Source: an uncultured Dorea sp. (GTDB taxonomy: Bacteria > Bacillota > Clostridia > Lachnospirales > Lachnospiraceae). Taken from it: a stretch of 59,999 nucleotides of DNA. The notes beneath the pieces are model-generated. The model was not told the origin of the DNA and ran no database searches. It saw only the letters and a program-made list of their open reading frames with translations. Position numbers and translations under genes: made by a program. The stretch is taken from NCBI GenBank assembly GCA_910584575.1, contig CAJUBG010000020.1:1-59999 (forward strand). Reading direction: 5' to 3'. Below are positions 24,920 to 35,091 of this stretch, one piece after another. Positions within the stretch are counted from its first letter, which is position 1; the number at the start of each line of letters is the position of its first letter.

Positions 24920-26989
24920 CTATTTTGTCAACAGCATCATTATCTCATTGCTTCTCTGCACAAATGCCGTCATTTCCTCCGGATTCAGCGGCTTATGCGC
25001 CAGCATTGCCAGATCATACAACTGCTTACAGATCATAGACACGTTTTCATTCTCCTTATTCTCAACCACAAACTTCACCAACGGATGGTTTGCGTTCAGA
25101 ATCAGAGTGCTCTCTTTGCCCATATCCATACCGCCCATATTACCCATACCGTACATCTTCATCATTTCCTGCATACGGCGGTTCTGCTCAGACAACGTAA
25201 TCATGGACGCAATCTTCTCATCCTTCAGCTTCTCAATCTTCACATCCAGCTTATCATTGCCAAGCTCTTTGCGGAAAATCTCAATCAGGCTGTCAGCAGT
25301 CGCTTTAAACGCTTCCTTATCTTCCTCTGCCACTTCCTCCTTAACATTATCCGTAACGTCTGCGTCAATCCTCTGGAAGCGGATATTCGGATTCTTCTGC
25401 TCTAACTGAGTGATGAACGGGGAATCAATGTTATGGTTCATGATGACTGCATCCTGTCCCTGATTCCTGAACATGTTGATATACTGGCTCTGCTGAACCT
25501 CGTCCGTTACATAGTAGATGGTGGTCTTAATCTCCTCTACCTTGTTCTCGTCGCCATTTTCACCCTCTGTATCCTCCTTCTTCTCGTTGGCCTCAACGAC
25601 CTCGCCGCCATTCTCCTCAATGCAATCCTTAAGAGTCAGGTACTTTCCGTCAATATTCTTGAACAGGATAACCTCCTTCATCTTGTCGCAGAACTTCTCG
25701 TCCTTCAGGCAGCCGAACTTAATGAACGGGCTGATATCATCCCAGTATTTTTCATAGTCCTCTCTCTTTGTCTTGCACATTCCGGAAAGCTTGTCAGCCA
25801 CCTTCTTAGAAATATAGTCTGCAATCTTATTGACAAATCCATCGTTTTGCAGCGCGCTTCTTGACACATTCAACGGAAGGTCCGGACAGTCGATCACGCC
25901 CTTCAATACCATCAGGAACTCTGGAATGACTTCTTTAATATTGTCTGCGATAAATACCTGGTTGTTATATAACTTAATCGTTCCCTCAATGGAATCATAT
26001 TCTGTATTAATCCTTGGGAAATACAGGATTCCTTTCAGGTTAAACGGATAATCCATGTTCAGATGAATCCAGAACAGAGGCTCTTTGTAATCTAAGAATA
26101 CCTTGCGGTAGAACTCCTGATAATCCTCGTCCGAGCAGTCATTGGGGTGCTTCGTCCACAGCGGATGAATGTCGCTTAAGGAAACCGGACGCTTCTCAAT
26201 CTTAACCTTCTCCTTCGCCGGCTCTACCTCTACCATCTCTTTTTCGCCGTCTTCATTCTCTTTTTCTTCCATCTTGGCTTCTTCGTGGATATGCTCAACG
26301 ACAACGTCGTCCTCCTTCAAATCAGCCTCGTCAATGGTCTCATACTCTGGCTCTGCATTGGCCTTAGACAGGAAAATCTCTACCGGCATAAATGAACAGT
26401 ACTTCTCAAGCACTTCCCTGACACGGTATTCGTTGGAGAATTCCACACTGTCGTCGTTCAGGTACAGCGTAATCTCGGTTCCTACGCCTTCTTTATTTCC
26501 CTCGTCCATCTCATACTCTGTGCCGCCGTCGCTGACCCAGTGTACCGGCGCCGCCCCCTCTTTATAAGAAAGCGTATCAATATGCACCTCGTCCGCAACC
26601 ATGAATGCAGAGTAAAAACCAAGTCCGAAATGACCGATCATATCATCCTCGGTAGTCTTATCCTTATATTTCTCAAGAAACTCTGTCGCACCGGAAAATG
26701 CAATCTGGGTAATATATTCTTCTACCTCCTCGGCTGTCATACCGAGCCCGTTATCAATGAACTTTAAGGTCTTTTCCTCTGGGTTTACCTCTACCTTGAT
26801 GGACGGCTTATAATCATCCGGTAACTGGTACTCTCCCATCATGTCCAGTTTCTTTAACTTCGTAATTGCGTCACATCCGTTGGATACCATCTCACGTGCA
26901 AAAATGTCGTGGTCGGAATATACCCATTTCTTGATAATTGGGAATATATTCTCGCTGCTGATTGATAAATTTCCTTTCTTTGCTGCCAT
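24920..26989 (-). CDS. htpG: molecular chaperone HtpG (Hsp90)
   Basis: A 689-residue Hsp90. The N-terminal GHKL ATPase domain has REMVSNGCDAI (metal-binding Asn), DNGLGM and GHFGLGFYSAFMV. The middle domain and the C-terminal dimerisation domain follow. A charged linker (about 240-265, rich in EKENEDGEKE) is longer than in many bacterial HtpG proteins. ATG 26989 has GGAG 8 nt upstream; the frame extends to 27028 without a ribosome site. A CIRCE operator lies about 100 bp upstream, so HrcA control is likely. Confidence 0.96.
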   Translation of the reverse strand: MAAKKGNLSISSENIFPIIKKWVYSDHDIFAREMVSNGCDAITKLKKLDMMGEYQLPDDYKPSIKVEVNPEEKTLKFIDNGLGMTAEEVEEYITQIAFSGATEFLEKYKDKTTEDDMIGHFGLGFYSAFMVADEVHIDTLSYKEGAAPVHWVSDGGTEYEMDEGNKEGVGTEITLYLNDDSVEFSNEYRVREVLEKYCSFMPVEIFLSKANAEPEYETIDEADLKEDDVVVEHIHEEAKMEEKENEDGEKEMVEVEPAKEKVKIEKRPVSLSDIHPLWTKHPNDCSDEDYQEFYRKVFLDYKEPLFWIHLNMDYPFNLKGILYFPRINTEYDSIEGTIKLYNNQVFIADNIKEVIPEFLMVLKGVIDCPDLPLNVSRSALQNDGFVNKIADYISKKVADKLSGMCKTKREDYEKYWDDISPFIKFGCLKDEKFCDKMKEVILFKNIDGKYLTLKDCIEENGGEVVEANEKKEDTEGENGDENKVEEIKTTIYYVTDEVQQSQYINMFRNQGQDAVIMNHNIDSPFITQLEQKNPNIRFQRIDADVTDNVKEEVAEEDKEAFKATADSLIEIFRKELGNDKLDVKIEKLKDEKIASMITLSEQNRRMQEMMKMYGMGNMGGMDMGKESTLILNANHPLVKFVVENKENENVSMICKQLYDLAMLAHKPLNPEEMTAFVQRSNEIMMLLTK

Positions 26990-27092
26990 CTTTATCACTC
27001 CTACCTCATTTTTATATTTATTCTTCAATTTTGGGCATGTCCCTCGCCTAAGAGATATGATAATACGTCAGATTTTAAAAGTCAATAGAAAA

Positions 27093-27119
27093 TTAGCACT
27101 CTTTTTTAGTGAGTGCTAA
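27093..27119 (-). promoter_or_regulatory. CIRCE element (HrcA operator) upstream of htpG
   Basis: TTAGCACTC-9 nt-GAGTGCTAA is a perfect match to the CIRCE consensus. It lies 104 bp before the htpG start codon, on the side of the htpG promoter. HrcA binds CIRCE and represses until heat shock. Confidence 0.93.
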
Positions 27120-27174
27120 CAAATTTCTTAAAAATATAAAAATTTCATTAAATTTTACACGAAACAAGCATACC

Positions 27175-28476
27175 TCAGACAATCCCCGCTATATATGAGG
27201 ACAATGCATACAACGGAACATTTGTCATCCACTCCTGCATTCTGTATGCTGACATGGATGTACGGATTGCAATATCTGGTCCATACTTCTTGCAGTATTC
27301 CCTGAGGCTTTTTGCCTGAAGGTTTTCTTCTGCCTTTACCTCCACCGGTATAATATGCCCGCCTATCTGAAGTATAAAATCCAATTCCCCAGAAGAATTT
27401 TCTTTTGAATAATAGTACAGATCATATCCTGCCGCCAATAATTCCTGTGCCACAAACTGCTCTGTCAATGCGCCCTTAAATTCTTCAAAAATACTCTGTC
27501 CTTCCAAAATCACTCTCGCATCCATCTTTCCCTGTGCCGCAAGAAGCCCTATGTCCAACAGATAGAGTTTGAAGGCGTTCATCTCAATATAGCTAATCAA
27601 AGGCATCCCTGGTTTCGATATTCGAGTGCTTTTCATAATCAGGCCGCAATCTGCCAGCCATTGGATTGCCAACTCAAAGTCCTTCGCACGGGCGCCTTCC
27701 CGAAGCAATCCATATATAAACTTACGGTTTTCTTTCGCAAGCTGTCTCGGAATAGACTGCCACACCATCTGAATCCTCGGCACAGCTTCCAAAGGCGCAT
27801 GCTTTGAAAAATCATTTGCATAATAAAAGAGCAAACTATTCTGCACATCCCGAACCTCATTCAAGTCTTTGGTATCTATCCAAGTCTGTACTGCCTCCGG
27901 CATACCTCCAATGTAATAATAGTATCTCAAAAGGTCTGCCAGTTTACTTGCAAACGCAGTAATTATAACAAAATCTCTCGACTCCAGCAGCCCTGCCAAT
28001 GCAGCTTCGCCTGTCCCCTCAAGAAATTCCTTGAATGTAAGAGGATACAACGTAAGAAAATCCACTTTTCCCACGGGAAATGAAGTTCCCGCGTGCAATG
28101 CTACTCCTAACAAAGAACCAGCCGCCACAATATGGTATTTTGGCATATCTTCATAGAAATACTTTAACGCCGTAAGGGCTTGCGGCACTTCCTGAATCTC
28201 GTCCAAAATCAAGAGTGTATTTTCCGGCCCAATCTTCTTTCCCGCCTCGATTTGAAGGGCATTCACAATACGTTCTATGTCCATGTCTATACTGAATACC
28301 TGCTTCATACGTTCATTATTGTCAAAACTGATGTAGATTACCGTTTCGTAATACCTGCGTCCAAACTCTTTCATAAGCCAGGTTTTACCTACCTGCCTTG
28401 CGCCTCTGATGATAAGCGGCTTTCGCCTTCTCTTATTCTTCCATTTAACCAGCTCGCGCATCAGATTTCGTTCCAT
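27175..28476 (-). CDS. AAA ATPase with DUF4143 nuclease-like C-terminus
   Basis: A 433-residue protein. Walker A is RGARQVGKT and Walker B LLILDEIQEVP. The C-terminal DUF4143 part includes SGELDFILQIGGHIIPVEVK, which resembles the D-ExK core of restriction-like nucleases. Members are widespread and of unclear function. ATG 28476 has GAGGTGA upstream; the longer frame to 28533 lacks a ribosome site. A single gene with no obvious partner. Confidence 0.88.
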   Translation of the reverse strand: MERNLMRELVKWKNKRRRKPLIIRGARQVGKTWLMKEFGRRYYETVIYISFDNNERMKQVFSIDMDIERIVNALQIEAGKKIGPENTLLILDEIQEVPQALTALKYFYEDMPKYHIVAAGSLLGVALHAGTSFPVGKVDFLTLYPLTFKEFLEGTGEAALAGLLESRDFVIITAFASKLADLLRYYYYIGGMPEAVQTWIDTKDLNEVRDVQNSLLFYYANDFSKHAPLEAVPRIQMVWQSIPRQLAKENRKFIYGLLREGARAKDFELAIQWLADCGLIMKSTRISKPGMPLISYIEMNAFKLYLLDIGLLAAQGKMDARVILEGQSIFEEFKGALTEQFVAQELLAAGYDLYYYSKENSSGELDFILQIGGHIIPVEVKAEENLQAKSLREYCKKYGPDIAIRTSMSAYRMQEWMTNVPLYALSSYIAGIV

Positions 28477-28608
28477 ATGCTCACCTCTGCAAAATCGTAT
28501 ATTCAGTTTAACATTTTTCATGCGCACTTTCAATAATAATCAACATTTTTCATGCGCATACACAACCTACGGGACCTCTCCCACTCCTGTGAGCATCTAA
28601 CCTGCAAT

Positions 28609-31600
28609 TTACTCTATACTCTTAAGCGATTCCACCATATCAATCTTCTTAAGCTTGAAATACATAACCCCATTAATCATCAGTGAGAATACCACCGTCA
28701 AAATTAAGCTATAAATGAAACTCGGCGCATTGATATTCCTTCCAAACATAGCCGAATCCACCTCCACCGTCTCGATGATAAACAGATGAAGAAACTTTCC
28801 AAGCACGACGCCCACAACAGCGCCCAGAAGCGTCAGCAGGATATTCTCACGGTACACATATTCTGCCACCTCCATATTGTAGAAACCTAAGACCTTAAGG
28901 GTCGCCAGCTCACGTTTACGCTCTGCGATATTAACGGTATTCAGATTATAGAGCACCACAAACGCCAGCATCCCCGCTGAAATAATCAAGACGACAATAA
29001 CCAGATTCAGGCTTCTAAGCATATCGTCCAACTGTTTCTCAATATCGTGGGTGTAGCTGACACTCAACGCCCCCTCCTGCTTCAGTATCTTCCTTCCCAC
29101 CTTCTCCATCTCTGTATGATCGGCAGAAGCCTTCACCTTAAACAGAATACTGTTATACTCCGGCTTTTCGCCATATGTATTTTTATAACAGGCAGGTGTA
29201 AAATATATATAATGTCCCATATAATTCTCGCAAATCTGCGTAATCTTCACCTTTTTGTTGCCGTTTTCTTCATCCTTAATCTCAATGGTATCGCCTTTTT
29301 TAACATTCAAAAGCTTCGCGGTCTTTTCGCTTACAATCACGCCCTCATCCGACAGCTCATATCTTTCCTTCGTCTTTCGGTCATGAAAATCTACAAACTG
29401 TGGAATATCCTTTACAGTGCCAAACACACATGCATATGCCGCCCTTTCCTTCTTTCCATTTACAAGCGTAATGTTCTGCATATATGCGTCCATATACTGT
29501 TCAACCTGTTTCTCATCCTCCAGCGTTTTTTCAAGCTCGTCCTGCTGCTCGTGCGTGATGTCCTCCTTAAGATAGATACTCCCGTCGTAGAACTGAATCT
29601 CTGCGAACTGTAAGTTGGCAATCTCATAGCAGGAATCCTTAAGCCCGAACCCAACCAGCATCAGCGCCATACATCCGCCAATCCCAAATATGGTCATGAA
29701 AAAACGCTTCTTATAACGCATCAAATTCCGTATCGTAGATTTCCAGGTAAAATTCAGGTGCCGCCAGATAATGCCAATCCGTTCCAGGAACACTCTCCGC
29801 CCGTTCTTTGGCGTCGGAGGGCGCATCAGTACCGCGGGCTGCGCGTCTAATTCTCGGTAACACGCCATAACCGTGGCAAATATGGTACAGAACACTGCCG
29901 CGCCGGACGCCATTACCGCATATTTCCAGTCATAGGGCACAAGAATCTGCGGTAAATGCTGATACAGTATTCCATAGGCATAGACAATAATATACGGCAG
30001 AATCTTTTCCCCAATCAGGACTCCCAGGATACTTCCCCCCGCAGTAGCCAGCAGGGCATAGCCGATGTATTTGGATGCAATGGCGCCTTTGCCATATCCA
30101 AGGGCTTTCATTGTTCCAATCGATGTGCGCTGCTCCTCTACCATACGCGTCATACTGGTCAAACTGATTAATGCCGCCACAAGGAAGAACAGTACAGGGA
30201 ATACCCGCCCAATCGCGCCAAGCCGTTCCGCATTTTCTCCAAAGCCACTGTACTCAATAAGTGTACTCCGGTCATACACATACCACTTAGGCAATTCGAT
30301 ATCTTCAATATCAGCTTCGGCTTCGGCAATCTTTTCCTCCCCGTCGGCAAGCTCGGCCTCTGCTTTGGCCTTGCCGTCCTCATATTCCTGCTTCGCGTCA
30401 ACAAGCTTTGCTTCATTGGTTACGATTTCTGCCTCTCCGTCGGCAAGCTTCGCCTCCTGCCTCTTAATCTCACTCCAACCCTCATTAATCTGCTTCTGGC
30501 CTGATGATAACTGTGCAGGTACAGACGCAAGCTCTGCTTCTGCTGCCGCAAGCTGATTTTTGGTGGCGTCAAGCTGAGCCGCCGTATTGTCCAACTGCTT
30601 CTGGCTTGCATTAAGCTCTGCCTCTGCCGAGGTATATGCCTGCCTCTGGCCATCAATCTTCATCATAAGCATCTGGGCTGTCCCTTCTAGCTCGGCAAGC
30701 TGCTGTGTAAGCTCGGCAGGAACCTGGGGCGTACCTCCCGGCGGTGTATCTCCTTCAGAATCACCTGGCTCGTTACCGTCTCCGGAACCCCCAGGAGGTA
30801 TCTCCTCGTCGGATCCGCCTGGTTCATCTCCTTCCCCAGAATCCTCTGGCGGATTGCCACCCTCCGGCTCATCCGCTTCATCGCCGCCCTCGTCCGTCTC
30901 ACCTGTCCGGCTGATTACCGCCCCGCGCGACTGTCTCGCCGCTGTTCTTCGCACTCCTGCCTGAGACTTGATATCTTCAATCTGCGCTTTTATAGCTTCA
31001 ATCTGTCCGAGTACAGCCTGGTAACTCTGTTCATCCGCCGCAATCTGCGCCTCAAGACCGCCAAGCTGCTGCCTTCCGGCTTCAATCTGGGCCTCTGCAT
31101 CCGGTCTTGCCGCCTCATACTGGGCAAGGCCCTGCTCATAAGCCGATTTACCGTCATTTAACTGGGCAAGGCCAGAGCGATATTCGGCTCTCACAGAATC
31201 CAACTCCTTCTGTTTGGAATTCAAGGTTGACTTTGCGTCCGCAATCTGCTTTCTTCCGTCCTGTATCTGTACCCTGGCATCTGCAAGCTGTCTTTCCGCG
31301 TCCGCAATCTTCTCTGCCGCATCTGAAAGCTCCCTCCGGGCCTCCTCCTTGCCCTTTAAAAGCTCGGCTTTTGCCTCCTCAAGCTTCTCATTCGCCTCGT
31401 CCTTTAAACTGTCTTTGCGAACCACAGCTCTCTCATCCGCAAGTTCTTCTATTCTTTCAAGAACCTCCTCAATCCTGTCGTCATAGGCGTCGGTAAATGC
31501 CAGCAAAGCCTTCGCACCCTCCACCTGCAAATAGACTTCGGTGAATACCTCCATATCGAAGGTTTCCTCCGGCACCACCAAAAATGCCCTGATGCTTCCG

Positions 31601-32187
31601 TCTCCCACCGTCGAACTTCCTCTCCCGTAGGACAGATAACATGGGCTGTTCCCAAGCCCCACCACCTCAAGCGTATCCGTCTTAAGCGTATCCGAAACCT
31701 CATCCTCCGTCCCTGAATTAAGCTCTATCTTATCTCCAATCCGAAACTCTGAATTATCATCCGCAAGGCACTCTCCCTTTTTCTTGGGAAGCCGCCCCTT
31801 ACTGACCGTCACCAGGTTTAGCTTCTCCTGCAGTGACATGACATGGAGAACCTGCTGCTCGTCCTTTGCGCTGTACAGAAAATCTGCACTGTACGCCCCT
31901 TCTGCGCAGGCAATGCCTTCCTCCTTCTCCATAGCGCGGACATCATCTTCTGTCACGCCGTAGGTACAGATTGCCTTAATGTCCATAAGCTGCGCCTCAT
32001 CAAAATACGAGTCCCCACTCAGCCTCATATCCGGCTCAGAGGCGCGGATACCTGAAAAAAATGCGACTCCAAGCGCAACAATAAACAGAATAGACAGAAA
32101 CCTTCCAGGGCTCTTTCTGATTTCCATATAGAAATCTTTTCTCGTTGCCTTCTTTCTCTTTTTCGTTGTCTGATTCGTCCTATTCAT
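28609..32187 (-). CDS. ABC transporter permease, FtsX-like, with long extracellular coiled coil
   Basis: About 1192 residues with two FtsX-type permease modules. It has an N-terminal anchor (FLSILFIVALGVAFFSG) followed by a large extracellular region. That region contains a coiled coil rich in Ala/Glu/Lys/Gln (about 240-640), interrupted by a Gly/Pro/Glu/Asp-rich low-complexity stretch near 430-490. Permease helices lie at about 660-790, and a second set closes the C-terminus. Such proteins couple ATP use in the cytoplasm to action outside, as in lipoprotein or peptide export or wall-hydrolase control. ATG 32187 with AGGG upstream is preferred. The ATPase gene is 9 bp upstream. Confidence 0.9.
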   Translation of the reverse strand: MNRTNQTTKKRKKATRKDFYMEIRKSPGRFLSILFIVALGVAFFSGIRASEPDMRLSGDSYFDEAQLMDIKAICTYGVTEDDVRAMEKEEGIACAEGAYSADFLYSAKDEQQVLHVMSLQEKLNLVTVSKGRLPKKKGECLADDNSEFRIGDKIELNSGTEDEVSDTLKTDTLEVVGLGNSPCYLSYGRGSSTVGDGSIRAFLVVPEETFDMEVFTEVYLQVEGAKALLAFTDAYDDRIEEVLERIEELADERAVVRKDSLKDEANEKLEEAKAELLKGKEEARRELSDAAEKIADAERQLADARVQIQDGRKQIADAKSTLNSKQKELDSVRAEYRSGLAQLNDGKSAYEQGLAQYEAARPDAEAQIEAGRQQLGGLEAQIAADEQSYQAVLGQIEAIKAQIEDIKSQAGVRRTAARQSRGAVISRTGETDEGGDEADEPEGGNPPEDSGEGDEPGGSDEEIPPGGSGDGNEPGDSEGDTPPGGTPQVPAELTQQLAELEGTAQMLMMKIDGQRQAYTSAEAELNASQKQLDNTAAQLDATKNQLAAAEAELASVPAQLSSGQKQINEGWSEIKRQEAKLADGEAEIVTNEAKLVDAKQEYEDGKAKAEAELADGEEKIAEAEADIEDIELPKWYVYDRSTLIEYSGFGENAERLGAIGRVFPVLFFLVAALISLTSMTRMVEEQRTSIGTMKALGYGKGAIASKYIGYALLATAGGSILGVLIGEKILPYIIVYAYGILYQHLPQILVPYDWKYAVMASGAAVFCTIFATVMACYRELDAQPAVLMRPPTPKNGRRVFLERIGIIWRHLNFTWKSTIRNLMRYKKRFFMTIFGIGGCMALMLVGFGLKDSCYEIANLQFAEIQFYDGSIYLKEDITHEQQDELEKTLEDEKQVEQYMDAYMQNITLVNGKKERAAYACVFGTVKDIPQFVDFHDRKTKERYELSDEGVIVSEKTAKLLNVKKGDTIEIKDEENGNKKVKITQICENYMGHYIYFTPACYKNTYGEKPEYNSILFKVKASADHTEMEKVGRKILKQEGALSVSYTHDIEKQLDDMLRSLNLVIVVLIISAGMLAFVVLYNLNTVNIAERKRELATLKVLGFYNMEVAEYVYRENILLTLLGAVVGVVLGKFLHLFIIETVEVDSAMFGRNINAPSFIYSLILTVVFSLMINGVMYFKLKKIDMVESLKSIE

Positions 32188-32196
32188 ATGCAAGCC

Positions 32197-32901
32197 CTAC
32201 CACTCTATCGTTTCCACCGGCACCGGATATGGATTCCTTAAGATATCCGCCACCCGTCCGTTTTTAATCTTGATTACACGGTCAGCCATGGGGGCGATTG
32301 CAGAATTATGTGTAATCAGAATGACCGTCATACCCTTTATCCGGCACGTATCCTGCAAAAGCTTCAGAATGGATTTCCCCGTATTATAATCAAGCGCCCC
32401 CGTCGGCTCGTCGCAAAGCAGAATCTTAGGGTTCTTCGCCAGCGCCCTTGCGATTGACACCCTCTGCTGCTCTCCGCCGGATAGCTGCGCAGGGAAGTTA
32501 TTGAGCCGTTCTCCCAGGCCCACCTCCTCCAATACCTCCCTCGCGTCCATGGGATTCTTGCAAATTTGCAGCGCCAGTTCAACATTCTCCAAAGCAGTCA
32601 GGTTGGGAATCAGGTTGTAGAACTGGAAAACAAATCCAATATCGTCCCGCCGGTAAGCTGTAAGCTGCTTCTGGGAGTAGGAGGTGATATCCTGTCCGTC
32701 CACCATGACTCTCCCTTCCGACGCCGTATCCATGCCGCCCAGAATATTCAAAACCGTCGTCTTTCCCGCCCCGCTTGGACCCACTACGACGGCGAATTCT
32801 CCCTGATTAATCTCAAAATCAATCCCGTCCGCCGCCATAATCTCTACCTCTCCCATACGGTATCGCTTCTTTACATCTTCTAATGTGACAAATCCGCCCA
32901 T
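32197..32901 (-). CDS. ABC transporter ATP-binding protein (MacB/LolD type)
   Basis: A 234-residue ATPase with Walker A GPSGAGKT, Q-loop FQFYNL, signature LSGGEQQR, Walker B ILLCDEPTGALD and switch His in ITHNS. The GPSGAGKTTVLNILGGMD pattern is typical of the MacB/LolD class, which partners FtsX-like permeases. GGAGGAAG precedes ATG 32901, and the longer frame adds 24 residues without support. It forms a two-gene operon with the downstream permease. Confidence 0.93.
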   Translation of the reverse strand: MGGFVTLEDVKKRYRMGEVEIMAADGIDFEINQGEFAVVVGPSGAGKTTVLNILGGMDTASEGRVMVDGQDITSYSQKQLTAYRRDDIGFVFQFYNLIPNLTALENVELALQICKNPMDAREVLEEVGLGERLNNFPAQLSGGEQQRVSIARALAKNPKILLCDEPTGALDYNTGKSILKLLQDTCRIKGMTVILITHNSAIAPMADRVIKIKNGRVADILRNPYPVPVETIEW

Positions 32902-33063
32902 ATACTTCCTCCGTAAACGTATATTTATTCTTCTATCTTCTTTCTGTAAATCTGATAATAGCAATCTTTTCAATATTCTTCTTGTACGAAGCTATTATAT
33001 CACGTATAATACCAGAATAGAAATCTAATATTTATAAAACTATTCTAAATATGGAGGCATCAC

Positions 33064-33564
33064 ATGAATACTGTAAACATATCCCTTGCAAAATCCGACT
33101 CCCAGGTCTATGAGATTGCCAGTCTGGCGGAGGAAATCTGGCATGAGCATTTTACCCCCATCATCGGCGAGGCCCAGGTAAATTATATGGTTGAAAAATT
33201 CCAGTCCTATCCTGCCCTTAAGTCCCAGATTGAACAGGACGGTTATGAATACTACCAGCTTTTCAGCTCACACACCTTCGCCGGTTACATGGGGATCCAT
33301 CCAAAGGACGGCGCGCTGTTCTTAAGCAAGCTCTACATAAAAAAAGACTGCCGCGGCCAACATCTGGCGACAGAGGCGTTGAATTTCCTGATTGAACTTT
33401 GTAAAAACCGCGGTCTTAAAAAAATCTGGCTGACCTGCAATAAGCACAATGACAACACTCTGGCAGTTTACGACCATCTGGGATTCGTCATCACCGATGA
33501 ACAGGTGGCGGATATCGGAAATGGCTTCGTAATGGATGATTATATCTTGACCTATACCCTCTAA
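33064..33564 (+). CDS. GNAT family N-acetyltransferase
   Basis: A 166-residue acetyl-CoA-dependent acyltransferase. The acetyl-CoA binding segment is KLYIKKDCRGQHLATEAL (R-x-x-x-x A motif variant), followed by WLTCNKHNDNTLAVYDHLGF, typical for GNAT. Its substrate is unknown. GGAGG lies 7 nt before ATG 33064. It is a single gene, divergent from the ABC operon. Confidence 0.88.
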   Translation: MNTVNISLAKSDSQVYEIASLAEEIWHEHFTPIIGEAQVNYMVEKFQSYPALKSQIEQDGYEYYQLFSSHTFAGYMGIHPKDGALFLSKLYIKKDCRGQHLATEALNFLIELCKNRGLKKIWLTCNKHNDNTLAVYDHLGFVITDEQVADIGNGFVMDDYILTYTL

Positions 33565-33569
33565 GGCAT

Positions 33570-33603
33570 AAAAAAGGGAAGGCATCACCAACCAAGCCTT
33601 CCC
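33570..33603 (-). terminator. terminator of the hexosaminidase operon
   Basis: GGGAAGGC and GCCTTCCC make an 8-bp stem. On the minus strand it is followed by TTTTTT (33575-33570), 23 bp after the hexosaminidase stop. It may also serve the GNAT gene from the other side. Confidence 0.8.
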
Positions 33604-33625
33604 TGTCATATCTGATTTTTCGAGG

Positions 33626-35068
33626 TTAGATATCCTCCTGCGCCCTTCGCGCTTCCTCCCTGTCTTCTTCGGAAAAATTCATCTGGAATTCCTCCGTCTG
33701 CCGCGCCGCCGTCTCCTCGTCAGGATCCCATCCCTCTGGCTTTGTGGCGTGAACCCCGTACTTTTCAAACAACGGAAACAATTTTGTCAGCCTATCGCGA
33801 AAATCCCCATATTCGGAACGGGCCTTACCGCACCATCCCACCTCTGCCGAAGCCGCGAACCTGGGCCAACACAACTCCTCAAGCCGTTCATTTTCCCGTA
33901 TGAACTCCGTCCAGACCAGACATTCCGCCCCCAGTACAGCTTCTCCCCCGTCCTCTCCAAACTCTGCCGGAGAAACCTCAAGCTCATACATATCCTTCAG
34001 AGAATGCATTCCATAGGGATAATCGCAATAGCAATGGTCAACCATAGCAAGAATCGCCTTCCCGCCTTTGTCCAAATGAGCCTTAATCTGGTTGTCCTTA
34101 TCCTCTGTCCACAACTGTACCGCAACCTCTTTATCTACATTGCCGCCATAGACCGCCTCATTCCAGACAATAGGAATCCGGCCCTTCGCCCGCAGATAAG
34201 AAGCGATTCGATTGCAAAAGTATCCCTGAAGCTCTTGGGCATTCTTAAGCCCCTCCTCCTCCATGCGCTTCTGACAGCGCGGACAAGCCTTCCAGCGTTC
34301 CTTCGGCGCCTCGTCGCCCCCGATATGGAAATATTTTCCAGGGAAAATCTCCAGCAAATCGTCCAGAAGCATCTCGATGAAGGTAAACGTCTCCTCCTTA
34401 CCCGCGCAGAATAACTCCTTGAATATCCCTGCCTTCATACCTACCTCCACAGGCTCGCCAAGACAGGAAAGCTCAGGATAAGCCGCCAGAATAGCCGTCA
34501 CATGTCCGGGCATGTCAATCTCCGGCACCACCTCAATCCCAAGGTTGCCGCAATAATCCACAATATCCTTCACCTCATCTCTGGTGTAATACCCTCCTGA
34601 CTTCTGGTCAGAGTGATAATTTCCAAAATGGTCTCCTGCCCGCACAGAGCTTATCTCATGGAGCCTGGGATACCTTCTGCTCTCAAGCCTAAAACCCTGG
34701 TCGTCCGATATATGCCAGTGGAAATGATTCAGCTTAAACTCAGCCGACATCCGAATCATCTTTTTCAACTCATCTACTGAAAAATAATGCCTTGCACAAT
34801 CAATCTGGAAGGAACGGTAGGAATAAGCAGGCCCGTCCTCAATCTCCATACAAGGTAACTCCTCCCCGTATATCATCCTTAACTGCTCTAATGTAGTACG
34901 CGCATAGAAAAGCCCGATTCCTGGGCTGCCCTTAAGCAAAATCTGTTCCGGCGAAATATGGATACAGTATTCCTCAACTCCCAATTCAGGACAAATCTGT
35001 TCCTTCACAGGAACCCCCTTTGCAGCTATCCCTTCAGTAAACTTCATTTTTCTTGGTCTGGGTATCAT
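33626..35068 (-). CDS. beta-N-acetylhexosaminidase, glycoside hydrolase family 20
   Basis: A 480-residue exo-glycosidase releasing terminal N-acetylhexosamine from glycans. The GH20 catalytic pair is in FHIGGDEAPKERW (Asp252-Glu253). Other family segments are FKLNHFHWHISDDQGFRLE and VVPEIDMPGHVTA. No signal peptide is seen, so it is probably cytoplasmic and acts on imported oligosaccharides. ATG 35068 has AAAGGAGAG upstream; the longer frame would overlap the AraC gene. It lies 24 bp after an AraC regulator gene and is probably controlled by it. Confidence 0.93.
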   Translation of the reverse strand: MIPRPRKMKFTEGIAAKGVPVKEQICPELGVEEYCIHISPEQILLKGSPGIGLFYARTTLEQLRMIYGEELPCMEIEDGPAYSYRSFQIDCARHYFSVDELKKMIRMSAEFKLNHFHWHISDDQGFRLESRRYPRLHEISSVRAGDHFGNYHSDQKSGGYYTRDEVKDIVDYCGNLGIEVVPEIDMPGHVTAILAAYPELSCLGEPVEVGMKAGIFKELFCAGKEETFTFIEMLLDDLLEIFPGKYFHIGGDEAPKERWKACPRCQKRMEEEGLKNAQELQGYFCNRIASYLRAKGRIPIVWNEAVYGGNVDKEVAVQLWTEDKDNQIKAHLDKGGKAILAMVDHCYCDYPYGMHSLKDMYELEVSPAEFGEDGGEAVLGAECLVWTEFIRENERLEELCWPRFAASAEVGWCGKARSEYGDFRDRLTKLFPLFEKYGVHATKPEGWDPDEETAARQTEEFQMNFSEEDREEARRAQEDI

Positions 35069-35091
35069 ATAAAACTCTCCTTTCCAGTGAA

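Noticed and set aside
30065..30964. Several ORFs antisense or frame-shifted within the FtsX-type permease
   Set aside because: They arise from the biased Ala/Glu/Lys codons of the coiled coil; the permease frame is continuous and has its motifs.
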